A stretch of DNA of 64,000 nt from Thermoplasmata archaeon. Its GTDB lineage: Archaea; Thermoplasmatota; Thermoplasmata; Halarchaeoplasmatales; Halarchaeoplasmataceae. The DNA lies in contig PWHR01000078.1 of assembly GCA_003554965.1 (NCBI GenBank), positions 49,722 through 113,721 on the forward strand, read 5' to 3'. A program made the position numbers and the translations under genes. The notes beneath the pieces are model-generated. The model was not told the DNA's origin and did no database searches. It was given only the letters and a program-made list of their open reading frames with translations. Position 1 is the stretch's first letter, and the number at the start of each line of letters is the position of its first letter. This document shows, piece after piece, positions 51,301 through 58,664 of the stretch.

Positions 51301-51875
51301 GGTCTATAACGTTCTCCTTTATCTTTCTGAATCTCTACTTCAAAATTGTCTTTGATCCTTTCAATGCCTGGAAGATCTTTCAGTTCCTCTATATTTTCGA
51401 CGTGTATCTCTATCAGCATCTCATTGCTTATCCAGAATGTGTTTAGGATCTCGACTTCGAAGTCTACTCTTTCTAATTGGTCTGATACTTTATCCTGACT
51501 GATGTCAGCATGGGTTTTGAGTTCAGAGATCAATTCCTCACTATCTAGGGATGAGGCGTGATCTTTCTTCTCTCTGAATGAAGATAATTCTATGAATACA
51601 TCGATCTTTTGCTCTTCATCAGAATTTTCCAAAGAATCCATTTTCTCCCGTAAATCTTCAGTGATCCTTGTTTCAACATCTTCCTTCTCTAACTCATTCG
51701 TATCGTAATCCATATCTTCTTCAGCAGGGATATGGCTACCGATCCCCGTTATAGCAGCACCGCTGGTCATCAGGAATGCAAGAAGAAAGACAGCTATTCT
51801 TGATACGAAACCGATCTTGTCTGGGCTTTTCGAATGTGCTAAAATTTTTTCTTTTCTATGCTTGTAAAAAACCAT
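42324..51875 (-). CDS. Giant cell-surface subtilisin-like protease with GLUG and InlB-type repeats
   Basis: About 3180 residues from ATG 51873-51875; an upstream TTG at 51935 would add 20, and I number from that. Order: membrane signal segment (43-65), acidic inhibitor-like prodomain (80-205), S8 protease domain 265-560 with catalytic Asp273 (VSDTGADIDH), His321 (GHGTHCSG), Asn430 and Ser508 (SGTSMAAPHVAG), two fibronectin-like domains, long GLUG-type repeats (GGLIGYS, GGLVGTNTG) with carboxypeptidase-regulatory-like domains between (YSLTVIVEDGEEVPSEEAEV), about twelve B-repeats, a membrane helix (IALTLLILILILIVIFFIL) and a short basic tail. Probably anchored outside and protein-degrading or adhesive. 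A TATA-like TTTATAAAG (51957-51966) precedes it. No frameshift over 9.5 kb. Confidence 0.9.
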   Translation of the reverse strand: MVFYKHRKEKILAHSKSPDKIGFVSRIAVFLLAFLMTSGAAITGIGSHIPAEEDMDYDTNELEKEDVETRITEDLREKMDSLENSDEEQKIDVFIELSSFREKKDHASSLDSEELISELKTHADISQDKVSDQLERVDFEVEILNTFWISNEMLIEIHVENIEELKDLPGIERIKDNFEVEIQKDKGERYRPPEEKIDHDHLSSDSDIVSDRDLDSSSTTSDDDLTWGLDRINADEVWDSGIKGSDVRVAVSDTGADIDHPDLEDKMINLEDDDHHTGGWIEFDSTGSAVEDSTPHDTHGHGTHCSGTVLGGDASGTHIGVAPESDLMHALTLPHGSGSFAQLLGGMEWAIEPHDRYGEPLHEKYGGDVEDYRAHVHSMSWGIGGYDENFEEPVKNSIEAGVVPVSSSGNDGEKTIGSPAAIYESFSIGATEDDDDIADFSSGRIIDEDDHDRDEIPEEYVRPDFSAPGVDVFSAVPDEDYASWSGTSMAAPHVAGTIALMFSVNPELSVDEIYDFLSETADYYEAGENLGEEKNTRYGHGIIDAQKAVAYCTDFYPLQPENITKHNATIRGRVTSAVFEEEDEVDVFFKYRKEGEDEWDETEEQTISEPQTIYEELTGLESETEYEYKLTVEGEDSEGVVSLITFADIEIETRDPDEIQGESAELKGEVTYLHPDNAEVFFRYREKGETEWNETERTTINEEGTFVISIDGLDAMTCYEYKAISETEEGEFYGDVHDLWTAPPEPQWDEEEEAYILTTAKEVQWLAEDLDSDYIVDNDIDMSETEDWYEGRGFKTAGLDDFDVGFEGTLEGAGHELDGLHIDRDHEGYVSLLHIIGYDGVVRNVSFTNSYIENTYHATGLTGLNYGKIENVGFEGKIRWTGDVFDGRYVAGLTAVNLGDIERSSVTGEIELIDAGFIESGGIASFNLGNISKSYFDGDLMGHINTGGLVAESGDDAQINESFSAGKIDQVETVGAVNVGGLTGEISSGDHENVYSLAEVSGESESESIGGLIGKSSFREDFSLNNAYSIGSVEINEGSTDRYDKDEENILSEIDASSPNPYWREAQLGGLIGEQEDIPPYYNVNHSYWDILTSEREDSEGGEGLTTPDMQGASATQNLDLDFGEKWYVVEANREIGESGIAPEEDGYPILQSIDVEKQIGIQDIDIGEIYDEYDLTVIVQDEEEEPIEDAKVELEGWKKLTDSHGHSEFTTIEGDHTITANKLGYYEDSKEITLDEDKTVTLTTDIREEYSLTVIVEDGEEVPSEEAEVKIYGETFEIGTTDSEGEAIFVLYEGKYDIEARKESGLGQTNITIAEDKDVSVILDEISEKPVGLGTEDNPYELYNWHHLDYIRNQCQEVINHYELQSDLDSETDGYQDYASETANGGKGWEPIGELGERFTGIFDGNEHTISDLNVNREDEDFVSLFGDVVSSEIKDLELVDVEIVGGFLTAALADLGGNSTVKRCYSSGTIEGGFKDQGRLRRDFGTGGLISRVYGSRYFEDSRLEYSYSSAEVIGREESFAVGGLVGTNTGVIKESLAAGNVTSENEIAGGLVGFISFSEGFVGDSYALGDVNGEEDTGGVIARTNKGTVKDSYAAGEVSPGENAGGLIGYQWDSLYSLENSYWDVQTTGQDESDGGTGLNTTEMIGVEATDNMALYERWSAVAEGERIAGTGLYPLDDGYPILQNVDAGKQLKVQGIEYEMIEDHNLTVIVKDAEGDSVEGADVEVGSYEGTTDSDGQVEYTIYEDDHLIIAEKDDRVTGRDITLDQDKTVTVSLQGGLGTEEDPYQIENWIQLDNIRKNLTAHYELISDLDENTDGYYDFASTHANTGKGWNPIGEGGRYDDRVYAFRGGFDGQGYEIKNLVIERPKEEHIGMFGSYKGESYEKIEIKNLSLVDVDVYTETREGTGGLIGYSEYTDVTDCYVNGEVKGDRWVGGLIGFSRYHHIIEGCYSTVDVTGLGLHGTVGGETIGGLVGGTFGVNIKNCYATGNVTGVNRVGGLIGSGSTHFENCYATGNITGEESVGGLIGYTNSDVIDSFSLERAGLDFIGGGDPTMIGRCTDAPEEDMKKIELYNEINWEDYDNLEKPWDIETKESYDNETWFIEEGIDYPKLDWEHQAYETYELIIETEGEGSEINYGEGTHTFEANESITLEADPEEGWEFDEWTGYEESDEKTNNFNMPSQDITMTAHFEEEENELTIDTAEDDEGEVYVDGEWYGPEDLPETFNYTHGEEADLNAIPDDGWLFSEWFDEINDEKYEAEPDITVEMNQNKELTAQFKKEEYTIAIDIDGEGEEQNYGEGNHEIEFDEQVELEASSEEGWNFIEWTGYETSDEKVVSFDMPAEDITMTAEFETKDHTLTVDIDGEGEELNYGEGEHNIGYDEYVELEAESGYGWEFVEWTGYEETDEKVVSFDMPSQDTTMTAEFERKDYELEIIIEGEGSEVNHGEGIHTFEYEESITLEAESDTSWEFEEWTGYEDSTDKDVSFYMPSEDVTMTAHFEKEEYELEIVIDGKGEELEYGEGTHEIEYGENVELEASSEEGWNFIEWTGYETSDDKVVSFDMPAEDITMTADFEKEEYNLTIDIDGEGEELNYGEGEHGFEYEETIILEASSKDGWYFVEWIGYEVSQEKEVSFDMPDEDITMTAQFESEDYTLSIYIEGGGEELNYGEGEHNIEHDEQVEINAESDEGWEFVEWTGYEKSDEETVSFEMPAENIKMTARFEMQEYKLEIIIDGEGSETNYDEGTQVIEYDEDVELKAESDTGWKFVEWRGYESSKDKTVTFEMPSADIVMSAYFEKDVYELEIILEGEGNEMNYGEEKHMITYLDNIELEAESEHGWNFVEWDGYEYSDDKAVSLEMPAKDITMCANFQRENFTLEWSINGEGEILIDGEWYVESGSKELKFDHLADLHASPDEDWIFENWTGDLTSRYTDETIEVVKNKSITANFVKEDVFKVDIIETSSPIRETKELNVTVHVKNIGEVSNTQEIKLYDHDEHELESIQVNLDGGSSTIEIINWRTEIGDSDLNYNLTVKSEDDSDTEQIDIKYLECELTIKVEGEGTTYPSVGTHTYERNDEVVIRAEPNEGWRLKGWEDDKNINSTVDEDITIDIYEDREITIIFEKDDEVEISTRLPSRIALTLLILILILIVIFFILNKRNIIIKEESSEKTRSHESSHQNSK
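42510..45515 (-). repeat. Array of InlB-type B-repeats coded within the giant protease gene
   Basis: About twelve copies of a 68-75-residue unit, consensus ending near GYETSDEKVVSFDMP then ITMTAEFE, are coded in near tandem (43010-45510, last copy near 42510-42720). Nine are close copies (DIDGEGEELNYGEGEHNI and variants); the second and eleventh are variants with a DGEWY insertion. High similarity at DNA level makes this a likely site for repeat gain or loss by recombination. Confidence 0.8.
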
Positions 51876-52124
51876 GGATCTTTTTATCTGATAAAACAAA
51901 TAAGGATCTAGAAAATTTGACGATCTTTTTACCAACTTTCCAACCGACTGTTTCGTCTTTATAAATCATCTTTTTACCTCTGGACACGAACTTGAATTCA
52001 TATGGGGTCCTAATGTCTGAACTACTCTCCCCATTAGTTTTATATAAAACTTTGCACTGTTTAACAAGTCCATCGATATATGAGTCAAAAAATCAAAAAG
52101 AGGTTTAAACGAATCTCAGACAGA

Positions 52125-52667
52125 CTATTTCAAAGCAACTTGGTAGAACTCTATGAGGGATACTGCAAAAAGTAGGAAAATGATGTAAGTGAGTAGATGT
52201 GACAAGTCTAAGGAACTGATTATTATATGATATCCTAACGAGAAAGTCGGAACGATATAGAAAGGAAATAGGAGATTAGATCTTTCCTGTTTGAATATCA
52301 ATCCCTTTTCCCTTATCAAGTAAAAATTACTCGAAACGATGTATCTTATCCCTCCATTTTTGTAAACTATCTTTGAAAGAACGAGATAGAATGAGAATAT
52401 CAGAAGAACTGAAACCAGGAAAGTCGGCATCGTTCTGCCAAATATCAGGTAGGCTGGTGTGAGATGATAAACGAAAGAAGAGGGTGAGAACCTTGAAAGG
52501 AAAAATAGAGCTCCTAGAAATTCTAGAAAGACGAAAAATGAGATGAAAGTACCGATAGTATATATGATCCAGTGAGTACTGGAATGAGGGCTTTCATCGC
52601 TTTTAACGTAAGAGTTTTCATCCTTTTTCTTGTCTTTGTTCTGCTTGATCTCCTCATATCCCATCAT
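52125..52667 (-). CDS. Multi-pass membrane protein, unknown
   Basis: 180 residues. A charged N-terminal tail of 32 residues (rich in Lys, Asp, Ser), then five membrane segments. The spacing resembles Yip1-type domains but no motif decides it. ATG 52665-52667 is preceded by GAGGTGAG and lies about 14 bases after the stop of the next gene upstream, so the two form an operon. Partner in the surface-protein block. Confidence 0.6.
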   Translation of the reverse strand: MMGYEEIKQNKDKKKDENSYVKSDESPHSSTHWIIYTIGTFISFFVFLEFLGALFFLSRFSPSSFVYHLTPAYLIFGRTMPTFLVSVLLIFSFYLVLSKIVYKNGGIRYIVSSNFYLIREKGLIFKQERSNLLFPFYIVPTFSLGYHIIISSLDLSHLLTYIIFLLFAVSLIEFYQVALK

Positions 52668-52681
52668 CTCACCTCTTTATT

Positions 52682-53698
52682 CTACCATTCCTTTACCTTC
52701 TTTGATTTAGATTCAATCTTTCTTTTTTTAATTATTCTTTTATTATTTATATTGTATTTGTATAAATCGATCTCTCTTTTTGATCTGATCCTATAGACGA
52801 CTAAAGCCGTTAAAACGGCGGCAATAAGTCCGATAAGGAATGGTCTATCTTTCCCTGATATCAATGTGCGAAAGTAAACAACAGAGTGGCCGGTATTATC
52901 TGCTTGATCTTTTACTTCTATCATCATCGAGTCGTGATTCCCCGCTGGAAACTTCAGTGTGAGTTCCATCTCACTTCTGTCTCTAGGTTCGTCTCTATAA
53001 GCGGTGTTCACGTCCAGCCAATGATCAGTGAGATCGGAACCTTTTTCGACTTTCAACGAGTAAGTCAATTCGTGTACTTCTAGATTATCCTCGTTCTCCT
53101 CTAATATGAATATCCTTTCTCCATCCCTATCGCTCAATGACCACATACTATCTCCTCCAATACTGGAGAGGAAAGCGTCATCAGAATCTGTAATGTGATA
53201 ACCTTCTTCTTTGAATGCCTCTCGAAGCCCATCTAGTTCGGTCTTACCGTGATATAGAAGTCCGATGTCTATAGCCCTATCTGTATCGACGGCGAACAGG
53301 GAGTTTGTATTATTATCTAGGTCGAAAACGTATCGACGCGAGACTTCTTCGTCCCGATAGAGTTCGATGGTCGCTCCATCGATTGCTCTCCAAGTGTTCC
53401 GATCGTATAGGCCGATAGTTAAGTGATAATATCCATCTTTTATCTCTACATCTACTTCACTTACCATCGGGTCGACATCTTCAACACCGACGTCTCCGTA
53501 AACCGTTTCGAGAGCAGGTGAAAAGGCGAAGGAAATGATGAGTATTATCATGAAAATAAGAACAGTGGACAATGATGGACAACCCGATCCGGACCTTGGA
53601 TTCAGTCTGTGTTCTAAGCTAGATGGAAAAATTGTCTTCAGCGACAATATCTTTTGAAAGATCGAGCTCAGTCCAAATTTTTTATTTTCATCATTCAT
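52682..53698 (-). CDS. Secreted or membrane protein, unknown
   Basis: 338 residues. N-terminal basic segment, membrane helix at about 45-63 (LIFMIILIISFAFSPAL), an outside domain of 215 residues with beta-rich acidic sequence (VDVEIKDGYYHLTIGLYDRN), a second helix near 285-305 and a very basic tail (KKRKIESKSKKVKEW). The arrangement suits an archaellin- or sortase-independent surface receptor or an assembly protein. Operon with the five-helix protein downstream. No family recognised. Confidence 0.6.
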   Translation of the reverse strand: MNDENKKFGLSSIFQKILSLKTIFPSSLEHRLNPRSGSGCPSLSTVLIFMIILIISFAFSPALETVYGDVGVEDVDPMVSEVDVEIKDGYYHLTIGLYDRNTWRAIDGATIELYRDEEVSRRYVFDLDNNTNSLFAVDTDRAIDIGLLYHGKTELDGLREAFKEEGYHITDSDDAFLSSIGGDSMWSLSDRDGERIFILEENEDNLEVHELTYSLKVEKGSDLTDHWLDVNTAYRDEPRDRSEMELTLKFPAGNHDSMMIEVKDQADNTGHSVVYFRTLISGKDRPFLIGLIAAVLTALVVYRIRSKREIDLYKYNINNKRIIKKRKIESKSKKVKEW

Positions 53699-53726
53699 CT
53701 TAGGAGTCGCCTCCCCTAACTTCTTT

Positions 53727-53755
53727 TTCTATATGTGTATAATTCTATATGTGTA
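53727..53755 (-). repeat. Two direct repeats upstream of the 338-residue membrane protein gene
   Basis: TTCTATATGTGTA occurs at 53727-53739 and 53743-53755 (TACACATATAGAA on the coding strand), a period of 16 bases, just upstream of a purine-rich ribosome site (GGGGAGG). Could be two regulator half sites or a doubled TATA region. Confidence 0.4.
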
Positions 53756-53815
53756 AACTACTATTTTTTCTTTCCCCTGATTTTTCAAAAGAGATCTCAA
53801 ATCCTCTATCTATAT

Positions 53816-55150
53816 TTATTTATCACCCTTTTTCTTCGTATCCCTCTTGCTTTCGATGTGTTTCTCTTTCCCCATCCGTGACCTTACTACTCCATAGACG
53901 ATCACTCCGCCGATAATCGCACCTCCGAAATAAAGAGTTTCCCTATGTTCATCCTCATCTCCATTCCCACCGGTATCTTCATTATTTTGGTGGACTGGAT
54001 TTACATTGACGAGTGTACTGAAACTTTCATCATCGACGATCAATTCCAAATAACCTCTATCTTCCGGATGGGTTCGGAAATTGACTGTGATCTGAACTTC
54101 GTGGTAATCTCCTCTCAACGGCTCTACAGGATCGAAGTCGATCTCCTGAATTAATTCTGGAGAATCTTCAGTTCCTCTCACAACAACGGTGATATCATCG
54201 TTAGAATAGGTTAGTTTGTCACTCACTATGTTATAAAAGATCTCTTCATTAGGAAACACATAAAAGGTAACGTTGCCTATGTCGTCGCCGTCTACACCTA
54301 TCGAGAGTTCATATTGAACGGAGAAGCTTTCCCTCTCCTCTAGTTCTAAACTTTCATACCCTACTCGGACCTCGGGGATCTCCGTATATTCTATACCAGG
54401 CGTAATAACGACATTACCTTCAGCAGCAAGGTCTAGGCGGCCTAAGAAATATGGTTGCACACTTAATCTATCCAGCTCGAATATTCTAGGATCCGAAGAG
54501 TCGAACTGATAAGTAAAATTGATCTCTACGGTTTCACCTGGTAGTAATATTTCAGCATCAACTTGATGATCCAAATTTCCGATATGATCGTAGTCTAATC
54601 TAAACCATCCTGGTACATTTCCGTTATTTACCAACCTGAAACTATCTGTTGATGTTCCACCTACAGTGTGAGGTTCGAAAAAAAATCTAAGACTGCCTCT
54701 TTTCCCTATCCTGGTCTCAGCTTTGGCGACTTGTACATCATGTTCCTCCCCATCTATCACCATGATCCAACCGTCGTCGTTAGATACATTAGGATCTACA
54801 GCAATACTAACTGTCCATTCTCCTTCTGAAAAGGTCGTGTTATCCTGGTCAAGATAGTCGATATCCCCACTCCATCCTTCTCCTGTGGAGTACATCCAGT
54901 TATAATCGGTACCTTCCTCATGGATTAGTTCTATAGATGTCTCTGATCCCGTGCCGCTGTAACTTATCTCGGTAAAATATCCTTGAATGAGTTTGTAATC
55001 ATAGTCATCGTTTTCTGAAGTTATTACTTCTTCTGTAGATACGTCGATAGCTCCTCCTAAGGCTGTTCCAAATACTAGAATAATCGGTAACCCGAACACT
55101 AACAGGAGCAGATAATAGTTATCGATCTTCTTTCTATTCTTTTTTATCAT
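53816..55150 (-). CDS. Secreted protein with C-terminal anchor, unknown
   Basis: 444 residues. Basic start, membrane signal LLLLVFGLPIILVFGTALGG, a long acidic extracellular part with Ig- or CARDB-like strand patterns (FRLVNNGNVPGWFRLDYDH, PGETVEINFTYQF), and a C-terminal helix (ETLYFGGAIIGGVIVYGVV) before a Lys-rich tail. The signal core resembles those of the next two genes upstream (GTALGG, GTTFGAG, GTVFGVG), which suggests a shared secretion or processing route. AAGGAGG precedes the ATG. Confidence 0.65.
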   Translation of the reverse strand: MIKKNRKKIDNYYLLLLVFGLPIILVFGTALGGAIDVSTEEVITSENDDYDYKLIQGYFTEISYSGTGSETSIELIHEEGTDYNWMYSTGEGWSGDIDYLDQDNTTFSEGEWTVSIAVDPNVSNDDGWIMVIDGEEHDVQVAKAETRIGKRGSLRFFFEPHTVGGTSTDSFRLVNNGNVPGWFRLDYDHIGNLDHQVDAEILLPGETVEINFTYQFDSSDPRIFELDRLSVQPYFLGRLDLAAEGNVVITPGIEYTEIPEVRVGYESLELEERESFSVQYELSIGVDGDDIGNVTFYVFPNEEIFYNIVSDKLTYSNDDITVVVRGTEDSPELIQEIDFDPVEPLRGDYHEVQITVNFRTHPEDRGYLELIVDDESFSTLVNVNPVHQNNEDTGGNGDEDEHRETLYFGGAIIGGVIVYGVVRSRMGKEKHIESKRDTKKKGDK

Positions 55151-55194
55151 TTTGCAAACCTCCTTTTTCTATCAGTTCTAGACACGATCTTGGG

Positions 55195-55204
55195 ACCGAG
55201 CTTC
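55195..55204 (-). promoter_or_regulatory. Shared leader motif, copy 1
   Basis: ACCGAGCTTC (GAAGCTCGGT on the coding strand) about 50 bases before the 444-residue gene. The wider 17-mer TCTTGGGACCGAGCTTC (55188-55204) matches copy 2 at 15 of 17 bases. Confidence 0.35.
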
Positions 55205-55336
55205 AAACTTTGCGCGTATTTTAGATTCGCAGGGCAGGGATTTCAACCCATCTCCCGCGTATGTGGAAATAAAGAGAAGGGAAAGGGTTTTGTTCATGTT
55301 TTTTGTATCTATCCTTTCGATAGCCTATCTATACTC

Positions 55337-56194
55337 TTACTGTGAGCCCAATATATGGGTCGCAGTACCTTCGTATGTTCCAGGATATGTTCCGTAACCT
55401 ATGTACACCGAGACTTCGAAATCATAGTCATGTTCAAAAGCTGGGGCACCTGTCAGTATTGTATCTCCTTCGTACATTACACTGCCTGTCAGAGATGGAC
55501 CATCAATATCTCCATCAAGGAATAGATCAAACTCTGCTGCGGATAGTTCCCATGCAAAATTGGCGGATAATGTGTATACATCTCCATCCATATATACTAT
55601 CTCTTCTGGTACACCAGTTCCGGACACTTCATCAGTTACTACGAGCGTGCAACACTTCTCTACTTCGAATGCTGTTTTCCGGTCCGTTCTTTCATTACCG
55701 ATGCCGCCGAAGTCCTCGAAATAATTCATCGTACCTTTTAGTTTCCAATCTCCAGCTGCCCAGAAGGGTTCTTCGTCGTCGAGTTCAAACGTCCAACCGA
55801 CATATGCTTGACCCTCTTCGTAACAGTCCGCTGTTACATATATTGTGTCTGATATCGCATAGCGTACAGCGTCGCCTTCTTCTCCATCATCGTATTCATC
55901 TGACCAGACCTCTAGTACGACTTCTACCGGTTCGTGATGGGGTGATTCGATCTTTACTCCCTCTCCTTCTTCTTCGTCAACTGCTATCACTATATCCCCA
56001 TCGCATTCAACAGTAAACCAAGGGACTTGGCAAACATCTATCGTCGGTTTCTCGTAGTCTACTGTAACTCCAACATCCGTATTCGCTTGGCACGGTTCCC
56101 AGTCGTTATTTTCACCTACAACGAGACCTGCACCAAAGGTTGTTCCTATCATCAGTACTATCGGCAGTATGTAGGCTAACATTTTTTTCTTCAT
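55337..56194 (-). CDS. Secreted acidic protein, unknown
   Basis: 285 residues. Signal segment MLAYILPIVLMIGTTFGAG, no C-terminal anchor. The mature part is acidic and has about eight cysteines in scattered positions (DVCQVPWFTVECDG, VEKCCTLVV), so disulphides or metal binding are likely. Beta-rich. Related by signal and order of short blocks (TVDYEKPTIDV against TIDVGYVPPTIEI) to the 408-residue product encoded upstream. Possibly a S-layer- or pilus-like subunit. Confidence 0.6.
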   Translation of the reverse strand: MKKKMLAYILPIVLMIGTTFGAGLVVGENNDWEPCQANTDVGVTVDYEKPTIDVCQVPWFTVECDGDIVIAVDEEEGEGVKIESPHHEPVEVVLEVWSDEYDDGEEGDAVRYAISDTIYVTADCYEEGQAYVGWTFELDDEEPFWAAGDWKLKGTMNYFEDFGGIGNERTDRKTAFEVEKCCTLVVTDEVSGTGVPEEIVYMDGDVYTLSANFAWELSAAEFDLFLDGDIDGPSLTGSVMYEGDTILTGAPAFEHDYDFEVSVYIGYGTYPGTYEGTATHILGSQ

Positions 56195-56243
56195 TTTTTT
56201 TCACACTCCTTTTTCCTTACGTCATTTCCCGTCCAGTCTTGCG

Positions 56244-56253
56244 ACCGAACTTC
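56244..56253 (-). promoter_or_regulatory. Shared leader motif, copy 2
   Basis: ACCGAACTTC inside the 17-mer at 56237-56253, about 50 bases before the 285-residue gene. It lies in the hairpin CCAGTC...GACTGG (56233-56260). Confidence 0.35.
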
Positions 56254-56413
56254 GGACTGGCCCAAACTTGTATCACTAAGGACGGAAACTCATCCGTCCC
56301 CGCATTCCCTAAGTTCATCTTCAGAGGTAACGAATACCACTCTTTCACTCCGCCTTCTTCGGACGGAACTACTTGATTCATATTCTCACCACTCCTATTT
56401 TCTTCTCACAGAC

Positions 56414-57640
56414 TCAATCCCCAGTATGACCTTCTACATCTAGATGGATGACGTAAAAAGGATATTCATCTACTGTAACTTCTGTTGAATCACCTTTATA
56501 GGTGGTAAATTGTCCAAAAGGTCTAGGGTCATCAGGAAGTTCATGGTAACCCTGTATCTTCACAGGCTCGTCATCATCCTGCAGCTTCCATCCTTGGCTC
56601 AACTCGATCGTTATAGTCCTCTCACCATCAACGGCTTCTGTAACCGTGACCTCACCAGCTTTAAAGAACTGGCCTGCCCAGATATCCTGAGTCTCTTCTC
56701 CTGTGGTGTCAAAGTAATACCACCAAGCACCTGGTTCACCGACGTTAACAGGAGAATCTCCTCCAAAAGCTGACTCTTTACCGAATGGTGGACAATCTAC
56801 AGCTTCTTCAGCTTTACTCAATGTGTGCACAGCAGGATATTCTTCAGTTGAGTAGTTTCCGCTCATCTGACCTATCGGGATATTCACCCAATAATGTATA
56901 TCATATGACTTCTCAAAGGCTGGAGGCATTTCAATAAGATTCTCCGTTTGCCCCTCGTATCCTCCTTTCGTGTTCTCTCCTTCGATGTGAGTACTGCCGT
57001 CAGGTCCCTCGAGTACATAACTATCATCGAACGTCAGATTCCAGTAGGCGTTAGATGTTATTTTGATCTGAGGGATTTCCCCTTCGTAGTTCTCGAAATC
57101 ATCACCCTCTAACGTGTCACCAGGTATTCCAACTGCACTTCCATCTTCTGCACTGACTATCTCACAATACCATTCAGCTATAGTCCATATCATGTGAGTG
57201 TGGTAATAATCATCCTCACCGTATACTGTAGCACCAATCTCCCAGTAACCAAATCTCCACATAGTATCAGGTTCAAAGATCACTGTTTCCACCGTACCTA
57301 GATCTTCATCCCACTCTACTATCGGCACATCTTCTTTCATCGCATAGACATCAGCGTCTCCAGGGTCTCCATCACCAATATACTCCATCCATATATCGAC
57401 TTGCTCTACAGCGCTATCCTGTCCAGGAGCAGTTACCTCTGTTTCTATCTCCACGTTCTCTAGCCCACCGATCCCTTCACAGGTCCCCGGTTCAATGATC
57501 TCTATAGTGGGAGGAACGTAACCTACGTCGATCGTAACTTGGGTTTCTTCTTGAACTCCTCCTCTCACTATACCGACACCGAAGACTGTTCCTATTATCA
57601 GGACCAGCGAAGCTAAATACACAACTATATCCCTATCCAT
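56414..57640 (-). CDS. Secreted acidic protein, unknown
   Basis: About 408 residues from ATG 57638-57640, with AGAGGTGAG ahead. Signal segment VVYLASLVLIIGTVFGVGIV, then an acidic beta-rich mature part (QVTIDVGYVPPTIEIIEPG). Two regions repeat the same idea (WTIAEWYCEIVSAEDGSAVG and the C-terminal TVTEAVDGERTITIEL). No anchor. It heads the minus-strand surface block. Likely a relative of the 285-residue protein and perhaps an exported structural subunit; no named family. Confidence 0.6.
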   Translation of the reverse strand: MDRDIVVYLASLVLIIGTVFGVGIVRGGVQEETQVTIDVGYVPPTIEIIEPGTCEGIGGLENVEIETEVTAPGQDSAVEQVDIWMEYIGDGDPGDADVYAMKEDVPIVEWDEDLGTVETVIFEPDTMWRFGYWEIGATVYGEDDYYHTHMIWTIAEWYCEIVSAEDGSAVGIPGDTLEGDDFENYEGEIPQIKITSNAYWNLTFDDSYVLEGPDGSTHIEGENTKGGYEGQTENLIEMPPAFEKSYDIHYWVNIPIGQMSGNYSTEEYPAVHTLSKAEEAVDCPPFGKESAFGGDSPVNVGEPGAWWYYFDTTGEETQDIWAGQFFKAGEVTVTEAVDGERTITIELSQGWKLQDDDEPVKIQGYHELPDDPRPFGQFTTYKGDSTEVTVDEYPFYVIHLDVEGHTGD

Positions 57641-58028
57641 TTTTTCTCTCACCTCTTATATTTTCCTTTAGACCGATTCGATCGAATCGATCGACCATTC
57701 CATTTGCTAAAGTCGGTAGTTCCGGGAATCGAACCCTTCCCTGCCCTTTTGAGATCCGAAACATATTTGAACTAGAATTCACAATAGGTAGTTTTTTTGA
57801 GATAAAATTTTCAACCTGTGGAAAAATACTTAGATTTGCCAAATTATGATCGAGTCCGTGAACTCCCTCATAGTGTCCCAGCTCCACCGAGCTTCTACCG
57901 CACAAAGCTTCTGTTCTTTTCCCCCCTTCTCGAATTTTCAACATACCTTCTACCTCCAGACCCGCCCCTATATCATGGGATATATATATGATATAGATAT
58001 CTCTGGAGAGATTCCCTAGTCCCCACAA
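57641..58028 (-). promoter_or_regulatory. Long leader of the surface-protein gene
   Basis: About 390 bases without a credible gene. It holds GATTCGATCGAATC (57675-57688, perfect 14-bp palindrome), the third copy of the leader motif ACCGAGCTTC (57886-57895) and, near 57970, inverted repeats ATATCAT...ATGATAT in a TATA-rich stretch that may be the promoter. An open frame runs through it but overlaps the downstream start in the wrong frame and lacks protein-like composition. Confidence 0.35.
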
Positions 58029-58664
58029 GATAGGTCTGTTTAAGCTTTTGTCACCCTATTGATGTATATGATGAATCTACTATATATAACTATCTATTAT
58101 CACCATATTATATATAGTATATAATCAAACCAATATTTTAACATGTTATGGTGCAAATATATTATCGTATACTAGCCATCTAGATATTCTACGTTTTCTA
58201 CCAATCCCGTGTCTATAAATTAATCAAAATCCTAGATGTCTTCAATTATGAACTCTAATTTTGTTATATAAAGGAAGTCAAACCTGATTGATTACAAGCT
58301 CTTCCTTTCCTAGCGAGATATATAGCACCCCCTCTTAGAGTTGATTCACCCATAACTCGGGGTCTCCTGTAGAAAACTTTCATTGAGTTTTTCTATGGCT
58401 TTTGTAAATACTTCTTTTTCTGTCCCTTCAAAATCTGCAGTTATAGTCACGTTTTCGGCCAATATATCGAACTTGATGAAAGAAGCAATTCCTTAGGTGT
58501 CCATGAGTGTAAAAAAATAACATCGTATGAACCGATTTACAGTTCTACCAAGGAGTACAGGACCACGAGAATTGATCATTCAAATCCAATCTTTTTCCAA
58601 AATATATTGTATTCAAATCCAATCTTTAGTAAATTATTTATGTGTCGAATCACAATATCCCTTC
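58029..58664. other. AT-rich spacer with gene remnant and direct repeats
   Basis: Strongly AT-rich (runs of TATA at 58077-58125). On the minus strand about 58347-58490 a short frame without a start reads FDILAENVTITADFEGTEK and ends ETPSYG, apparently the tail of a lost gene. Near the right end ATTCAAATCCAATCTTT occurs twice (58578-58594, 58611-58627), 33 bases apart. Nothing else seen. Confidence 0.4.
58578..58627 (+). repeat. Direct repeats before the AAA ATPase gene
   Basis: ATTCAAATCCAATCTTT twice, 33 bases from start to start (about three helical turns), just ahead of a TATA-like AATTATTTATG (58632-58642). Probably regulator sites or remains of a duplication. Confidence 0.5.

Noticed and set aside
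57633..58028. Minus-strand frame of 131 codons as a gene
   Set aside because: It overlaps the start of the next gene, crosses palindromes and has no family features; better seen as leader DNA.
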